NCBI RefSeq assembly: GCF_030064165.1 | Contig: NZ_CP125947.1 | Coordinates: 1,922,001-1,986,000, forward strand | Direction: 5' to 3' | Length of the DNA stretch: 64,000 bases | Source of the DNA: Comamonas resistens | Lineage (GTDB): Bacteria; Pseudomonadota; Gammaproteobacteria; Burkholderiales; Burkholderiaceae_C | In this document: positions 1 to 8,607 of the stretch, piece by piece | Layout: each line of letters begins with the position of its first letter | Position numbering within the stretch: position 1 is the stretch's first letter | Translations under genes and position numbers: made by a program | The notes under the pieces: model-generated | Seen by the model: only the letters and a program-made list of their open reading frames with translations | Databases searched by the model: none | What the model was told of the DNA's origin: nothing

Positions 1-191
1 CGCGTCAGTGCCGCCTCGGCGGTGGCGTTGTCGTCGATGCTGCAGCCGCTGAGCAGCCCCAGGCCGCCCAGGGTGAGCCCGCGTGCCAGAAACTGCCGAC
101 GCGAGGCCTGCGGCAATTCCCGGTTGAGCAGGCGGCGCGCCTCGGCGACCACGGCTTCGGCGTTGTCCCGCTGCCAGATGGAGGGGGTCAT
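1..191 (-). CDS. Molybdopterin-dependent oxidoreductase, N-terminal fragment
   Basis: Only the first 63 or so codons lie in the window; the gene continues past base 1. The N-terminus has a twin-arginine signal (SRRQFLARG followed by a Gly/Leu-rich stretch ending LLSGC), which points to export of a folded cofactor protein and perhaps lipid anchoring at the Cys. The family assignment (sulfite-oxidase/MsrP-type molybdoenzyme) is inferred from this signal and from the cytochrome b gene directly upstream. That gene's stop codon overlaps this ATG by 4 bases, so the two are translationally coupled. The catalytic domain cannot be seen here. Confidence 0.6.
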   Translation of the reverse strand, partial: MTPSIWQRDNAEAVVAEARRLLNRELPQASRRQFLARGLTLGGLGLLSGCSIDDNATAEAALT

Positions 192-841
192 GATCTGGTC
201 TCCTTGGCGGCAGAGTGCAGAGTAGAGCGGCCCAGCAGCATGACAAGCAGCGAGCGCGGAACCAGGACGACCATGGCGATGTGCACGGCGACAAATCCGA
301 CGATGACCGCCATGCAGTAAAAATGAATGCGCCTGGCCATGTCGTAGCCGCCCAGAAGTTCGCGCAACAGCGGAAATTGCACCGATTTCCAGATCACCAG
401 GCCGCTGGCCACCAGCATTACCAGGTCTGCAACGGCAAACAGGTAGGCTGCGCGCTGCACCTGGTTGTAGTGGCTCATGTCCGCATGCGACAGGCGTGCT
501 GTCAGTGCCAGCCAGGCATCGCGCAGCACGCCGCGTGGGGTGACGGGAAACATGCGGCGCGCAAATCTGCCGGTGACCAGGTTGAGCAGCAGGTAGGCCA
601 GCCCGTTGAGCACCAGCAGCCACATGCCGGCGAAGTGCCATTGCAGTGCTCCGCCCAGCCAGCCGCCCAGCGTGATGCTGCGGGGAAAAGCGAAGTCGAA
701 GATGGGCGAGGCGTTGTAGATGCGCCAGCCGCTCATCACCATGACCAGGATGGCCACGGCATTGAGCCAGTGGGTAATGCGCAGCCACAGCGGTTGCAGT
801 GCGGGGCTGCGTTTCGACGGTTGATGCGTGAGGGATGGCAT
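188..841 (-). CDS. Cytochrome b561-type membrane subunit
   Basis: Predicted integral-membrane di-heme cytochrome b of the b561/Ni-Fe hydrogenase cytochrome b type. It would pass electrons between the quinone pool and the periplasmic molybdoenzyme encoded next. Four hydrophobic segments are visible, and His residues are placed at the start of helix 1 (RITHWLNA), in helix 2 (LQWHFAGMW) and in the last helix (VHIAMVV), typical heme ligands. The ATG at 841 is preferred because it begins just before the basic N-terminal tail. An in-frame GTG at 880 would add 13 residues. The stop overlaps the next start (ATGA), so the two genes form an operon. It lies divergent from the response regulator, with a short shared promoter region. 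Confidence 0.75.
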   Translation of the reverse strand: MPSLTHQPSKRSPALQPLWLRITHWLNAVAILVMVMSGWRIYNASPIFDFAFPRSITLGGWLGGALQWHFAGMWLLVLNGLAYLLLNLVTGRFARRMFPVTPRGVLRDAWLALTARLSHADMSHYNQVQRAAYLFAVADLVMLVASGLVIWKSVQFPLLRELLGGYDMARRIHFYCMAVIVGFVAVHIAMVVLVPRSLLVMLLGRSTLHSAAKETRS

Positions 842-936
842 GAGCGCATTGTTCGGCGCGGCTGGTCTCGAAGTCCTCACCGAAAGTTCAAAAAATCGTG
901 ATACATCGGTCTGCCCTGCTGCGAGAGAATGTGCCG

Positions 937-1647
937 ATGGACACTCCGAAACGCATCCTGATCGTCGAGGACGATGACAACATTGCCGAGCTGTTGCGCA
1001 TGCACTTGAGTGACGAAGGCTACGACGTCGAACATGTTGCCGATGGGCGGCTGGGCCTGGCCGCGGTGGAGCGCGGGGGCTGGCACGCGCTGGTGCTGGA
1101 TCTGATGCTGCCAGGGGTGGACGGCCTGGAGATTTGCCGGCGTGCGCGAGCCATGACTTTTTACGTTCCCATCATCATCACGAGTGCCCGTTCCAGCGAG
1201 GTGCATCGCATCCTGGGACTGGAGCTGGGTGCCGACGACTATCTGGCCAAGCCGTTTTCGGTGATGGAGCTGGTGGCGCGTGTGCGTGCGCTGCTGCGGC
1301 GCAGCGAGGCGCTGGCCCGCAATGCCAGGCTGGAGTCCGGTGTGCTCTCGCTGGGCGGGCTCAGCATCGACCCGATTGCGCGCGAAGCCCAGGTGGATGG
1401 GCAGTCCGTTGAACTGACGCCGCGCGAGTTCGATTTGCTGTATTTCTTTGCCCGCCAGCCAGGCAAGGTGTTCTCGCGGCTTGATCTGCTCAATCAGGTC
1501 TGGGGCTATCAGCACGACGGCTATGAGCACACGGTGAACACGCACATCAACCGGCTGCGGATCAAGATCGAGAAAAATCCGGCCGATCCCAAGCGCATCC
1601 TCACCGTCTGGGGCCGTGGCTACAAGCTTGCGGAGGATGCCTTGTGA
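937..1647 (+). CDS. OmpR/PhoB-family response regulator
   Basis: Two-component DNA-binding regulator of 236 residues. The N-terminal receiver domain has the acidic pair in IVEDDDN, the phospho-acceptor Asp in LVLDLMLPG and the conserved Lys in DDYLAKPFS. The C-terminal winged-helix domain includes LTPREFDLL and the recognition region ending RGYKL. An upstream in-frame start at 898 exists, but ATG 937 has a purine-rich ribosome site (gagag) and places MDTPKRILIVEDD at the usual domain start. It overlaps the sensor kinase gene and is divergent from the cytochrome b/molybdoenzyme pair, a plausible target. The signal is unknown. Confidence 0.9.
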   Translation: MDTPKRILIVEDDDNIAELLRMHLSDEGYDVEHVADGRLGLAAVERGGWHALVLDLMLPGVDGLEICRRARAMTFYVPIIITSARSSEVHRILGLELGADDYLAKPFSVMELVARVRALLRRSEALARNARLESGVLSLGGLSIDPIAREAQVDGQSVELTPREFDLLYFFARQPGKVFSRLDLLNQVWGYQHDGYEHTVNTHINRLRIKIEKNPADPKRILTVWGRGYKLAEDAL

Positions 1648-3122
1648 TGCTGCAGCGCTTTTCACTTTCGCAACGGCTGTCGGCCGTGTTCGTGGTGCTG
1701 CTGCTGGCCTGCTGCGCGGCTTCGGTGGCGCTGCAGATGCGGGGCAGCGAAAGGCATGAGCAGGAGGTCATCCAGAGGCTTTCGCAAGACCTGGCTCCGC
1801 AGATTGCCCGCTACCCCGAACTGATGGAGCCGCGGGGCTTGAACCCTTCGGCCGTGCATGGGCTGTTCGACAAGCTGATGACCGTGAATCCTAGCGTCGA
1901 GGTCTACCTGCTGGATGAGAGCGGACGCATACAGTCCTATTCGGCACCGGAGGGGGCGGTCAAGCGCTCGCAGGTGAATCTGATGCCTGTGCGTCAGCTG
2001 CTGGGCGGCGCCGCACTGCCTGTCTTTGGGGACGACCCGCGCAGTCTCGGCGGCCGGAAGGTTTTTAGCGCGGCACCGTTGACGGTTGCGGGCCGCGATG
2101 CGGGCTTTGTCTACGTGATTCTTCAGGGAGAGAGCCGCGAGTCGCTGGCCGAACGTGTGAATGCCGGCAGTGCTGCGAACACCATGCTGAAGTCCATGGC
2201 ACTGGTGGCGTTGCTCGGCATGGTGGCGGGGTTGGCGGCGTTTCGCCTCATCACGCGCCCGCTGCGCACGCTGACGCAAGCCGTGCGCGGCCTGGAAACC
2301 CATGGCATGTCCTGGCTGCCGCAGGCCCAACCGCTGCTGCAACAGGCTGCACGCGGGGGCAGCGAGATTGCGCTGCTGAGCCAGAGCTTCGAGCTGCTTG
2401 CACAACGCACGCAGGAGCAGTGGCAGGCTCTGCGCAATCAGGACCAGCAGCGGCGCGAGCTTTTTGCCAATCTCTCGCACGATCTGCGCACGCCGCTGAC
2501 TTCGCTGCACGGCTATCTGGAGACCTTGCGCATGAAGTTTGAGGTGCTGGAGCCACAGGAGCGGCGCCGTTATCTCGATATCGCACTGGAGCAAAGCCGC
2601 AAGGTCGGCCGTCTGGCGCAGGAGATGTTCGAGCTCGCCCGGCTGGAGTACGGGGTGGTCAAGCCGGAGATGGAGCAGTTCTTCCTCGCCGATCTGCTGC
2701 AGGATGTATTCCAGAAATTCGAGCTGGCGGTGGAGGCCAAGAAGCAGCGCCTGGCGGCAGACATCGCACCGGGGTTGCCCCCGATCACGGCCGATCTGGC
2801 CATGATGGAGCGCGTGCTGGTGAACCTGATCGACAACGCGGTGCGGGCTGCGCCCGAGGGCGGTGCGATCACCGTGCAGTTGCAGCCGCACGTGCAGGGC
2901 GGCATCGAGGTCACGGTGCGCGATACCGGCCCCGGCGTTTCCTCCGCATTGCAGGCCTATCTCTTCGAGCGCCCTGTATTCACGGGGGCGGCGGTACAGG
3001 ATGGGCGATCCGGGGGCTTCGGGCTCATGATCGTGCACCGAATCCTACAATTGCACAACAGCACAATCCGGCTACTGTCTCAGCCTGGTACAGGGGCCGT
3101 GTTCAGGTTCGTGCTTCGCTGA
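1647..3122 (+). CDS. Membrane sensor histidine kinase
   Basis: Partner kinase of the preceding regulator, about 491 residues. It has an N-terminal membrane helix, a periplasmic sensor region of roughly 150 residues, and a second helix near residue 190 followed by a HAMP linker (RLITRPLRTL). The HisKA box FANLSHDLRTPLT carries the phospho-acceptor His. The C-terminal HATPase domain has the N-box (NLIDNAVRAA) and G-boxes (DTGPG, GGFGLMI). ATG 1647 overlaps the regulator's TGA; a GTG at 1644 is an alternative, and both follow a ggagg ribosome site. The ligand is not deducible. Confidence 0.88.
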   Translation: MLQRFSLSQRLSAVFVVLLLACCAASVALQMRGSERHEQEVIQRLSQDLAPQIARYPELMEPRGLNPSAVHGLFDKLMTVNPSVEVYLLDESGRIQSYSAPEGAVKRSQVNLMPVRQLLGGAALPVFGDDPRSLGGRKVFSAAPLTVAGRDAGFVYVILQGESRESLAERVNAGSAANTMLKSMALVALLGMVAGLAAFRLITRPLRTLTQAVRGLETHGMSWLPQAQPLLQQAARGGSEIALLSQSFELLAQRTQEQWQALRNQDQQRRELFANLSHDLRTPLTSLHGYLETLRMKFEVLEPQERRRYLDIALEQSRKVGRLAQEMFELARLEYGVVKPEMEQFFLADLLQDVFQKFELAVEAKKQRLAADIAPGLPPITADLAMMERVLVNLIDNAVRAAPEGGAITVQLQPHVQGGIEVTVRDTGPGVSSALQAYLFERPVFTGAAVQDGRSGGFGLMIVHRILQLHNSTIRLLSQPGTGAVFRFVLR

Positions 3123-3358
3123 GTTGGCTATTACCGCAGCCCGTTTGCTCAGGGGCGAAAGGCTGACCAATCGACTTAATGCGTTTGCTCGGGGCAGCCG
3201 GCACATAGTTTCAATCGCTGCGTAAGGGGGCATTGACCTTCGAGGTTTGAGCGGCAGCAATGAGTCGAATGGCGAAATGTAATCTGTCAGAAGCGGGCAT
3301 TTTGCGCCTAAGAAGCTATGCTTGCGGTCCGGGCATCTTCGTGAGACGACAAGATCAG

Positions 3359-3742
3359 ATGAAAGCAAGAGAGTTGTTCATCGCTTCGCTAGGAGCGTTG
3401 ATGTTGAGTCAATCATCACAATCCTTCGCGCAAAACAGCAACGGGAAAAATCTCTACGCACAGAGATGCGCGATGTGTCACGGTGCAGATATCAAGGGCA
3501 CGGGGCCATTGGCCAATAAAAGCAACCCTCCCACGCCTGATCTCACAACCGTTGCCTTCAAAAAGCGACTTGAAGATTACCCGGGAGTCATTGTGTCATC
3601 GGTGATTCTCCGCCCGAATGGAGACCTGATTCCGAGAACGTTGCGGGAAAATGGGGTGAAGCTCGCACCGCACGCCTGGACGGTTCAGGATTTTCGCGAC
3701 CTGCATAGATACATGAGTGACGTTATCTCCAAAAGTCGGTGA
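3359..3742 (+). CDS. Small periplasmic c-type cytochrome
   Basis: Class I cytochrome c of 127 residues. The N-terminus is a Sec signal peptide ending near SFAQN. It is followed by a single heme-attachment motif CAMCH, with His as proximal ligand. A Met that could be the distal ligand lies in the C-terminal helix (LHRYMSDV). The ATG at 3359 is chosen because it places the signal peptide at the N-terminus; an in-frame upstream start at 3260 would put 33 non-signal residues in front. It stands alone, and its electron partners are unknown. The C-terminal helix pattern (DFRDLHRYM) fits the family. Confidence 0.75.
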   Translation: MKARELFIASLGALMLSQSSQSFAQNSNGKNLYAQRCAMCHGADIKGTGPLANKSNPPTPDLTTVAFKKRLEDYPGVIVSSVILRPNGDLIPRTLRENGVKLAPHAWTVQDFRDLHRYMSDVISKSR

Positions 3743-3911
3743 TCGAGCGTTGATCATCTGATCGCGATGGGTCTGGCAATAGCCCGCCGAGCCGAGCACT
3801 GATCAGTCCTTTCAATTTTCGCGTAAGCGCAACTTTGGAGCTCGCAAGGAGGAGGGTTGAGCCATACACATTCCGCATAGTCCATAGATGCATGTGCCCC
3901 AAGGCCAGAAT

Positions 3912-4718
3912 TTATGGAATAGGTGGTAGCGGTAGCGCGTTCAGGGAGCGCAGAACGTTGCGTGTGATGCTCTGGCGCTTGGCAAGGTCGCCGAGCCGGT
4001 TTGGAGTGTCCATGTTCAAGACAAAGAACACGGGGCCGCCGGGCCACTCGATCCAACCCACCCACCAACCGATTTTTCCGCTCCATCCCGTTTTGGCGCG
4101 CAGTATCCAGTTGGGGCCCGCCTCGTTGATCAGCACATCCTTTACCAGCCTCTGATGTTCGACCTGAAAAGGCAGTTGGTTGCGGTACAGCCGCTGCAGT
4201 AAAGCAATCTGCTCGAAGGATGAGATGGCGAGGTCGCCTTCAACCCAAAATGGCTTGTCGCCTGTGGTGACTGCATTGCCATACCCTATCTTTCGCATGT
4301 AGGCGGTTTCGCGTGCATCACCGAGTTCCTTGGCGAAGCGCTCATACACCCAGACAGTGGAATTCCTCATCGCAGAGCGCAGATCTTGGTCCACGTTCCA
4401 CGCTTGCGTCGGGCGTTTTACTCCGTCCCACGGAATGACCTGAAATTCGTCACGCAGCAGCCCCGCATCAAGAGCGAATAGGCTGTGTGGAATTTTGAAG
4501 GTAGAGGCTGGAGAGTAACGTTGATGGGAACGCGCTGCGTTAAAGACGTAGGCTGTTTCAGATTTGTCTCGGGCATCGAGAACGACGATGCTGCCTTGAG
4601 CATCGGCTTCTATGAAAAACCGAGACCATTCGGCCATTTCTTGAAACTGCGGACCAGCCACTGTCGCTGGAACAAACCCCGTGGCCAGGGCGGATAACAC
4701 GAAACTTCGTCGATTCAT
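3912..4718 (-). CDS. Class D (OXA-type) beta-lactamase
   Basis: Serine beta-lactamase of 268 residues, the usual length for class D. All signature elements are present: STFK at residues 72-75 (acyl-ester Ser and carboxylated Lys), S-T-V at 120-122, YGN at 146-148, the active-site Trp in KPFWVEG near 158, and KTGW at 209-212. The N-terminus is an export signal beginning MNRRSFVLSALATG; the paired Arg suggests possible Tat use. No integron or flanking IS is seen next to it, so it looks like a resident chromosomal gene. The substrate range, including any carbapenem activity, cannot be read from the sequence. Confidence 0.93.
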   Translation of the reverse strand: MNRRSFVLSALATGFVPATVAGPQFQEMAEWSRFFIEADAQGSIVVLDARDKSETAYVFNAARSHQRYSPASTFKIPHSLFALDAGLLRDEFQVIPWDGVKRPTQAWNVDQDLRSAMRNSTVWVYERFAKELGDARETAYMRKIGYGNAVTTGDKPFWVEGDLAISSFEQIALLQRLYRNQLPFQVEHQRLVKDVLINEAGPNWILRAKTGWSGKIGWWVGWIEWPGGPVFFVLNMDTPNRLGDLAKRQSITRNVLRSLNALPLPPIP

Positions 4719-5415
4719 GCAACTAGTTTAAAGGCCCAAGAAACTCGGTCGGGGTGGCTGAAATAGTGGCAGTGTCGACTTGAAGCAAGGACGAACGGCT
4801 GTCGGTAATGCCTATTCAGGAGGTGCGATAGCTGGCTTTCAGTTGCCCCTGGGCTGCCTAACGCTCATAGTCAGTCGCTCAATGGAGACAGGTTGTTGGC
4901 TGTCTTGCTGGTGTATTTGTGGAGATGGCCACTATGGAGCGGTAACTGGTAGGTCTCGAATGGCTTTGCGCAACAGCCGTTACAAAGCCGGCCTAGGAGT
5001 CAACAGTTCACGAGCATTGATGCCTGGAAGTCGTATCGGGATTCGACTGGAAATTGTGATGACTGAGCTGACACATGGGCCATTTGGTGCTGGCCAAGCC
5101 TATATATGTTGATCTCAATGCGAGGCTGAGTCGCTGGGGCCAGCGGCCACTTCTGGGCAGAATCCAGACATGCACATCTAAATAGCGTGGCCTGCGACAT
5201 AGCGCACTTAAGACTCATAGCCCAGACAAAGTCCACAGCGATTGCGTGATTCCAGTGGCCTGCTGCAAGGCCAAGCCCAAGAAACGATTCACGCAGCAAC
5301 GAGCCTGATTTGCAAATTTGCCGTTAGGATTTCTCCTTGTGCGCCATTGAATGAAAATACCGACGATGATCAAGGCGTCTTCACAAAGACTTGCCGCTCG
5401 GTTCTGGATGTGAAT
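4719..5415. other. Intergenic stretch without a convincing gene
   Basis: About 700 bases separate the beta-lactamase from the AraC-type regulator. Open frames here (for example 4780-5112, plus strand) lack a ribosome site, recognisable domain or normal codon pattern for this genome. The region should contain the divergent promoters for the two flanking genes, but no clear -35/-10 pair stands out. Confidence 0.5.
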
Positions 5416-6420
5416 ATGGATACCTTGGTTAGAACGGTCACTCTCAACGGTTTTCTCAAGGTCTGCGGTATGCATGGGTTGAGAGCTCAAGAGCTGCTGC
5501 GCGAGGCGGGGCTGAACGCCGGGTCGCTTGTTGATGCAGAGCGGCATATTTCGGCTGAAGCGTTGTGCCGTCTTCTGGAACTGGCAGCTCAGACTTCGGG
5601 CTGTTCAGCCTTTGGTGTGCAGATGGCCGAAGCGAGGCAGTCGCTGGACTTTGGCATTATGGGGAGCTTAATGCGCCATAAGCAAAGCCTGCGCGATATG
5701 TGGCAGGCAGCGATTCATTACCGGCAACTGCTCAATGCAGCGCTGGCGATTTCATTGGAGCCTGATGGCGATCTGACCCTACTGCGCTTTGAAATGTTGG
5801 TCAGTAGCCAGGTTCCGCAAAAGCAAGCAACCGAATTGGTCGCCGGCGTGTTGGTACGGGCCTGTCAAGCCGTGCTCGGGCCGAACTGGAATCCGCGCGG
5901 TGTGAGCTTCATGCACGCCCCGCCGCAGGAGCAATATCTGCATAAGAAGTTTTTTGGCTGTCCTCTCAGCTTCAACAGTGAACTCAATGGATTGCTACTG
6001 CGCACCAGCGACCTCAGTGTGCCTAATTCTGCAGCTGATCCCGAGTTGGTGCGCTATGCCGAAAGCGTAGTCACTCCCATGCATGCCTCAGGTGAGAATC
6101 CGGTGCTGCAGGAAGTGCGCAAGAACATCTATCTGTTGATGCCGCTGGAGCAGGCCAAGATTGAGCGCGTGGCAGAGCAAATGCACTTGAGCACGCGCAC
6201 GCTGCAGCGTCAGTTGGACCAGAGCGGCACTAGTTTTTCAGAGTTGTTGGACAATGTGCGCCGCAATCTTGTGCTGCGTTATCTGCTTAATCAGCGCTAC
6301 TCGATAGGGCAGGTGGCATCGCTGACCGGCTACTCACGCCAAGCTTCGTTTACGCGCTGGTTTCAACTGAGTTTTGGCATGTCGCCGCGACAATGGCGGC
6401 AACAGCAGCAGGCCAGCTGA
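5416..6420 (+). CDS. AraC-family transcriptional regulator (first of two alike)
   Basis: About 334 residues. The N-terminal two thirds is an arabinose-binding-like effector domain of the type found in OruR/ArgR-like AraC proteins (LNGFLKVCGMHGL at the start, LGPNWNPRGVSFMH in the middle). The C-terminal 90 residues are the double helix-turn-helix (MHLSTRTLQRQL and IGQVASLTGYSRQASFTRWF). A longer frame opens at 5242, but ATG 5416 matches the family's N-terminus. The gene faces the acyl-CoA dehydrogenase gene and probably controls part of the adjoining catabolic cluster. It shares its whole architecture with the regulator at 18072-19052. Confidence 0.88.
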   Translation: MDTLVRTVTLNGFLKVCGMHGLRAQELLREAGLNAGSLVDAERHISAEALCRLLELAAQTSGCSAFGVQMAEARQSLDFGIMGSLMRHKQSLRDMWQAAIHYRQLLNAALAISLEPDGDLTLLRFEMLVSSQVPQKQATELVAGVLVRACQAVLGPNWNPRGVSFMHAPPQEQYLHKKFFGCPLSFNSELNGLLLRTSDLSVPNSAADPELVRYAESVVTPMHASGENPVLQEVRKNIYLLMPLEQAKIERVAEQMHLSTRTLQRQLDQSGTSFSELLDNVRRNLVLRYLLNQRYSIGQVASLTGYSRQASFTRWFQLSFGMSPRQWRQQQQAS

Positions 6421-6459
6421 TTTCAATAAAGAAGAGCTTTCAGTAGTAGCCAATCAGGC

Positions 6460-8250
6460 TCAGAACTGATCCATGGGCAATGCCATCACACTGGCCGCAC
6501 CGTTGATCACGGCGTCGGCCTGGCCGGGCACGCGCGTCAGAATGTGCTCGGCATAGAAACGGGCCGTCGCCAGTTTCGCCTGCATGAATGCGGCGTCCTG
6601 TCCCTTTTGCAACAGCTCCTGCGCCACCAGCACCGAGCGGCCCAGCTGCCAGCCGGCGACCAGATTGCCGGCCAGCATCAGATAGGGCACGCTGCCCGCA
6701 TACACGGCATTGGGGTCGGCCTTGGCCTGCTCGACGATGAAGTCCACCACCCGCACAAAGGCCTGGCGGGCTTCACCCAGGTGCCTGGCCACGGATTGGG
6801 CGATGTCGCTGCCGCTGGCCTTGAGCTCGCCTTCGGTTTTTTCGATCTGCGCGGCAATGGCCTTGGCGGTCTGGCCGCCATCACGCGCGGTCTTGCGGCC
6901 CACGAGGTCATTGGCCTGGATGGCGGTCGTGCCTTCGTAGATGGTCAGGATCTTGGCATCGCGGTAATACTGCGCAGCGCCGGTTTCCTCGATGAAGCCC
7001 ATGCCGCCATGCACCTGCACGCCCAGGCTGGTGACTTCCAGGCTCATCTCGGTGCTGTAGCCCTTGACCAGGGGCACCATGAATTCATAGAAAGTGGCAT
7101 TGGCCTCGCGCACCGCAGCATCGGGATGGTGGTGGGCGGCGTCGTAAGCAGCAGCGGCCGTGGTGGCCATGGCGCGGCAGCCTTCGTTGCTGGCACGCAT
7201 GGTCATGAGCATGCGGCGCACATCGGGGTGGTGGATGATGGTGGCGCTGGCCTTCACGGAGCCGTCGACGGGGCGGCTTTGCACACGCTCCTTGGCGTAA
7301 GCCACGGCATGCTGGTAGGCACGCTCGGCCACGGCAATGCCCTGCACGCCCACGGCGTAGCGGGCTGCATTCATCATGATGAACATGTACTCGAGGCCAC
7401 GGTTTTCTTCACCTACGAGATAACCGATGGCACCACCGTTGTCGCCATACTGCAGCACGGCCGTGGGCGAGGCCTTGATGCCCATCTTGTGCTCGATGCT
7501 GACGCAGTGCACATCGTTGCGCGCGCCCAGCGAGCCGTCCTGGTTCACGAGGAACTTGGGCACGACAAACAGGCTGATGCCCTTGACGCCTTCGGGCGCC
7601 CCGGCCACGCGGGCCAGCACCAGGTGCACGATGTTGTCCGCCATATCGTGCTCACCGTAGGTGATGAAGATCTTGGTGCCGAAGACCTTGTAGCTGCCAT
7701 CGCCCTGGGGCTCAGCCTTGGTGCGCACCAGGGCCAGATCGGAGCCGGCCTGGGGCTCGGTCAGGTTCATGGTGCCGGTCCACTCGCCGGTCACCAGCTT
7801 CTCCAGATAGGTGGACTTGAGCGCATCGCTGCCGGCCGTGAGCAGGGCTTCAATCGCGCCGTCGGTCAGCAGCGGGCACAGCGCAAAACTCAGGTTGGCG
7901 CTGTTGAGCATCTCGATGCAGGCCGCACCGATGGTCTTGGGCAGGCCCTGGCCGCCGAAGTCCGTGGGGTGCTGCAGGCCCTGCCAGCCGCCTTCGGCGT
8001 ACTGCTTGAAAGCATCGACAAAGCCAGCCGTGGTCGTGACCACGCCGTCCTTGAAGGAAGACGGGTGCAGATCACCGGGCACGTTGAGCGGAGCGACCAC
8101 CCCCTCGCAGAGCTTGGCGCATTCTTCGAGCACGGCCTGGGCGGTCTCCAGGCCTGCATCTTCAAAGCCGGGAATCTGGGCGACCTGATCGATACGGGCC
8201 AGGTGCTCCATGTCGAACAGCATGTCCTTGATGGGGGCGGTGTAGGTCAT
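6460..8250 (-). CDS. Acyl-CoA dehydrogenase, long (about 600-residue) type
   Basis: FAD-dependent alpha,beta-dehydrogenation of an acyl-CoA, the first step of a beta-oxidation-like route. At 596 residues it belongs to the long class with an extra C-terminal domain. This class includes the DmdC-like 3-(methylthio)propanoyl-CoA dehydrogenases. Visible hallmarks are TMNLTEPQAGSDLA (FAD/substrate site), the helical domain with YAKERVQSRPV, and VQVHGGMGFIEETG with DAKILTIYEGTTAIQ near the active site. Start ATG 8250 is chosen because MTYTAPIKDMLFDMEH is the typical N-terminus. The promoter region carries a 14-bp palindrome (8316-8329). The substrate chain is unknown. Confidence 0.92.
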   Translation of the reverse strand: MTYTAPIKDMLFDMEHLARIDQVAQIPGFEDAGLETAQAVLEECAKLCEGVVAPLNVPGDLHPSSFKDGVVTTTAGFVDAFKQYAEGGWQGLQHPTDFGGQGLPKTIGAACIEMLNSANLSFALCPLLTDGAIEALLTAGSDALKSTYLEKLVTGEWTGTMNLTEPQAGSDLALVRTKAEPQGDGSYKVFGTKIFITYGEHDMADNIVHLVLARVAGAPEGVKGISLFVVPKFLVNQDGSLGARNDVHCVSIEHKMGIKASPTAVLQYGDNGGAIGYLVGEENRGLEYMFIMMNAARYAVGVQGIAVAERAYQHAVAYAKERVQSRPVDGSVKASATIIHHPDVRRMLMTMRASNEGCRAMATTAAAAYDAAHHHPDAAVREANATFYEFMVPLVKGYSTEMSLEVTSLGVQVHGGMGFIEETGAAQYYRDAKILTIYEGTTAIQANDLVGRKTARDGGQTAKAIAAQIEKTEGELKASGSDIAQSVARHLGEARQAFVRVVDFIVEQAKADPNAVYAGSVPYLMLAGNLVAGWQLGRSVLVAQELLQKGQDAAFMQAKLATARFYAEHILTRVPGQADAVINGAASVMALPMDQF

Positions 8251-8315
8251 CGTGCTTGAACTCCTGAATTGTTGTGGCGGCGGTATGGGCCGATTCTCTG
8301 TATGACGGCTATTGA

Positions 8316-8329
8316 CGTTTACGTAAACG
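8316..8329. promoter_or_regulatory. Perfect 14-bp palindrome upstream of the acyl-CoA dehydrogenase
   Basis: CGTTTACGTAAACG reads identically on both strands and lies 66 bases upstream of the dehydrogenase start, in the 357-base divergent region shared with the MFS gene. The core resembles the sites described for MerR-family regulators of acyl-CoA and branched-chain catabolism (LiuR type). That resemblance is from memory and not checked. Nothing else in the region 8251-8607 is recognised. Confidence 0.55.
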
Positions 8330-8607
8330 GAAACAATTCTAGGCTGTGTGGCCAGAGCTCTCACAACATTGTGGCTGTTCAGCTTCAGAAAGTCCTGTCT
8401 GGCAGTGGCGAAAGCCTTGCTGGGCCTAGATTCGAGGGGTCTAGGTGTTTACCTGATTGTCGTTAAAAGGAAAAATATTGGCGTGTAAAGAGAAATTTAA
8501 TTTACGTTGTCTTCTACATTGAGATCAAGCGCAAACAACCTCAGAGGCGGGGCAAACCGTCCGGCGTCCAGCTCGCCACAAAAGCGCACCGATCACGGAG
8601 ACAAAAA

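Noticed and set aside
4780..5112. A 110-residue plus-strand frame upstream of the AraC gene
   Set aside because: No ribosome site, no domain, atypical composition; likely chance.
5312..5321. GCAAATTTGC palindrome before the first AraC gene
   Set aside because: Only 10 bases and AT-rich in the centre; expected by chance in a 64-kb window, with no partner copy at the expected targets.
6544..8259. A 571-residue plus-strand frame across the acyl-CoA dehydrogenase
   Set aside because: Antisense shadow of a clearly conserved gene, with no ribosome site or recognisable domain.
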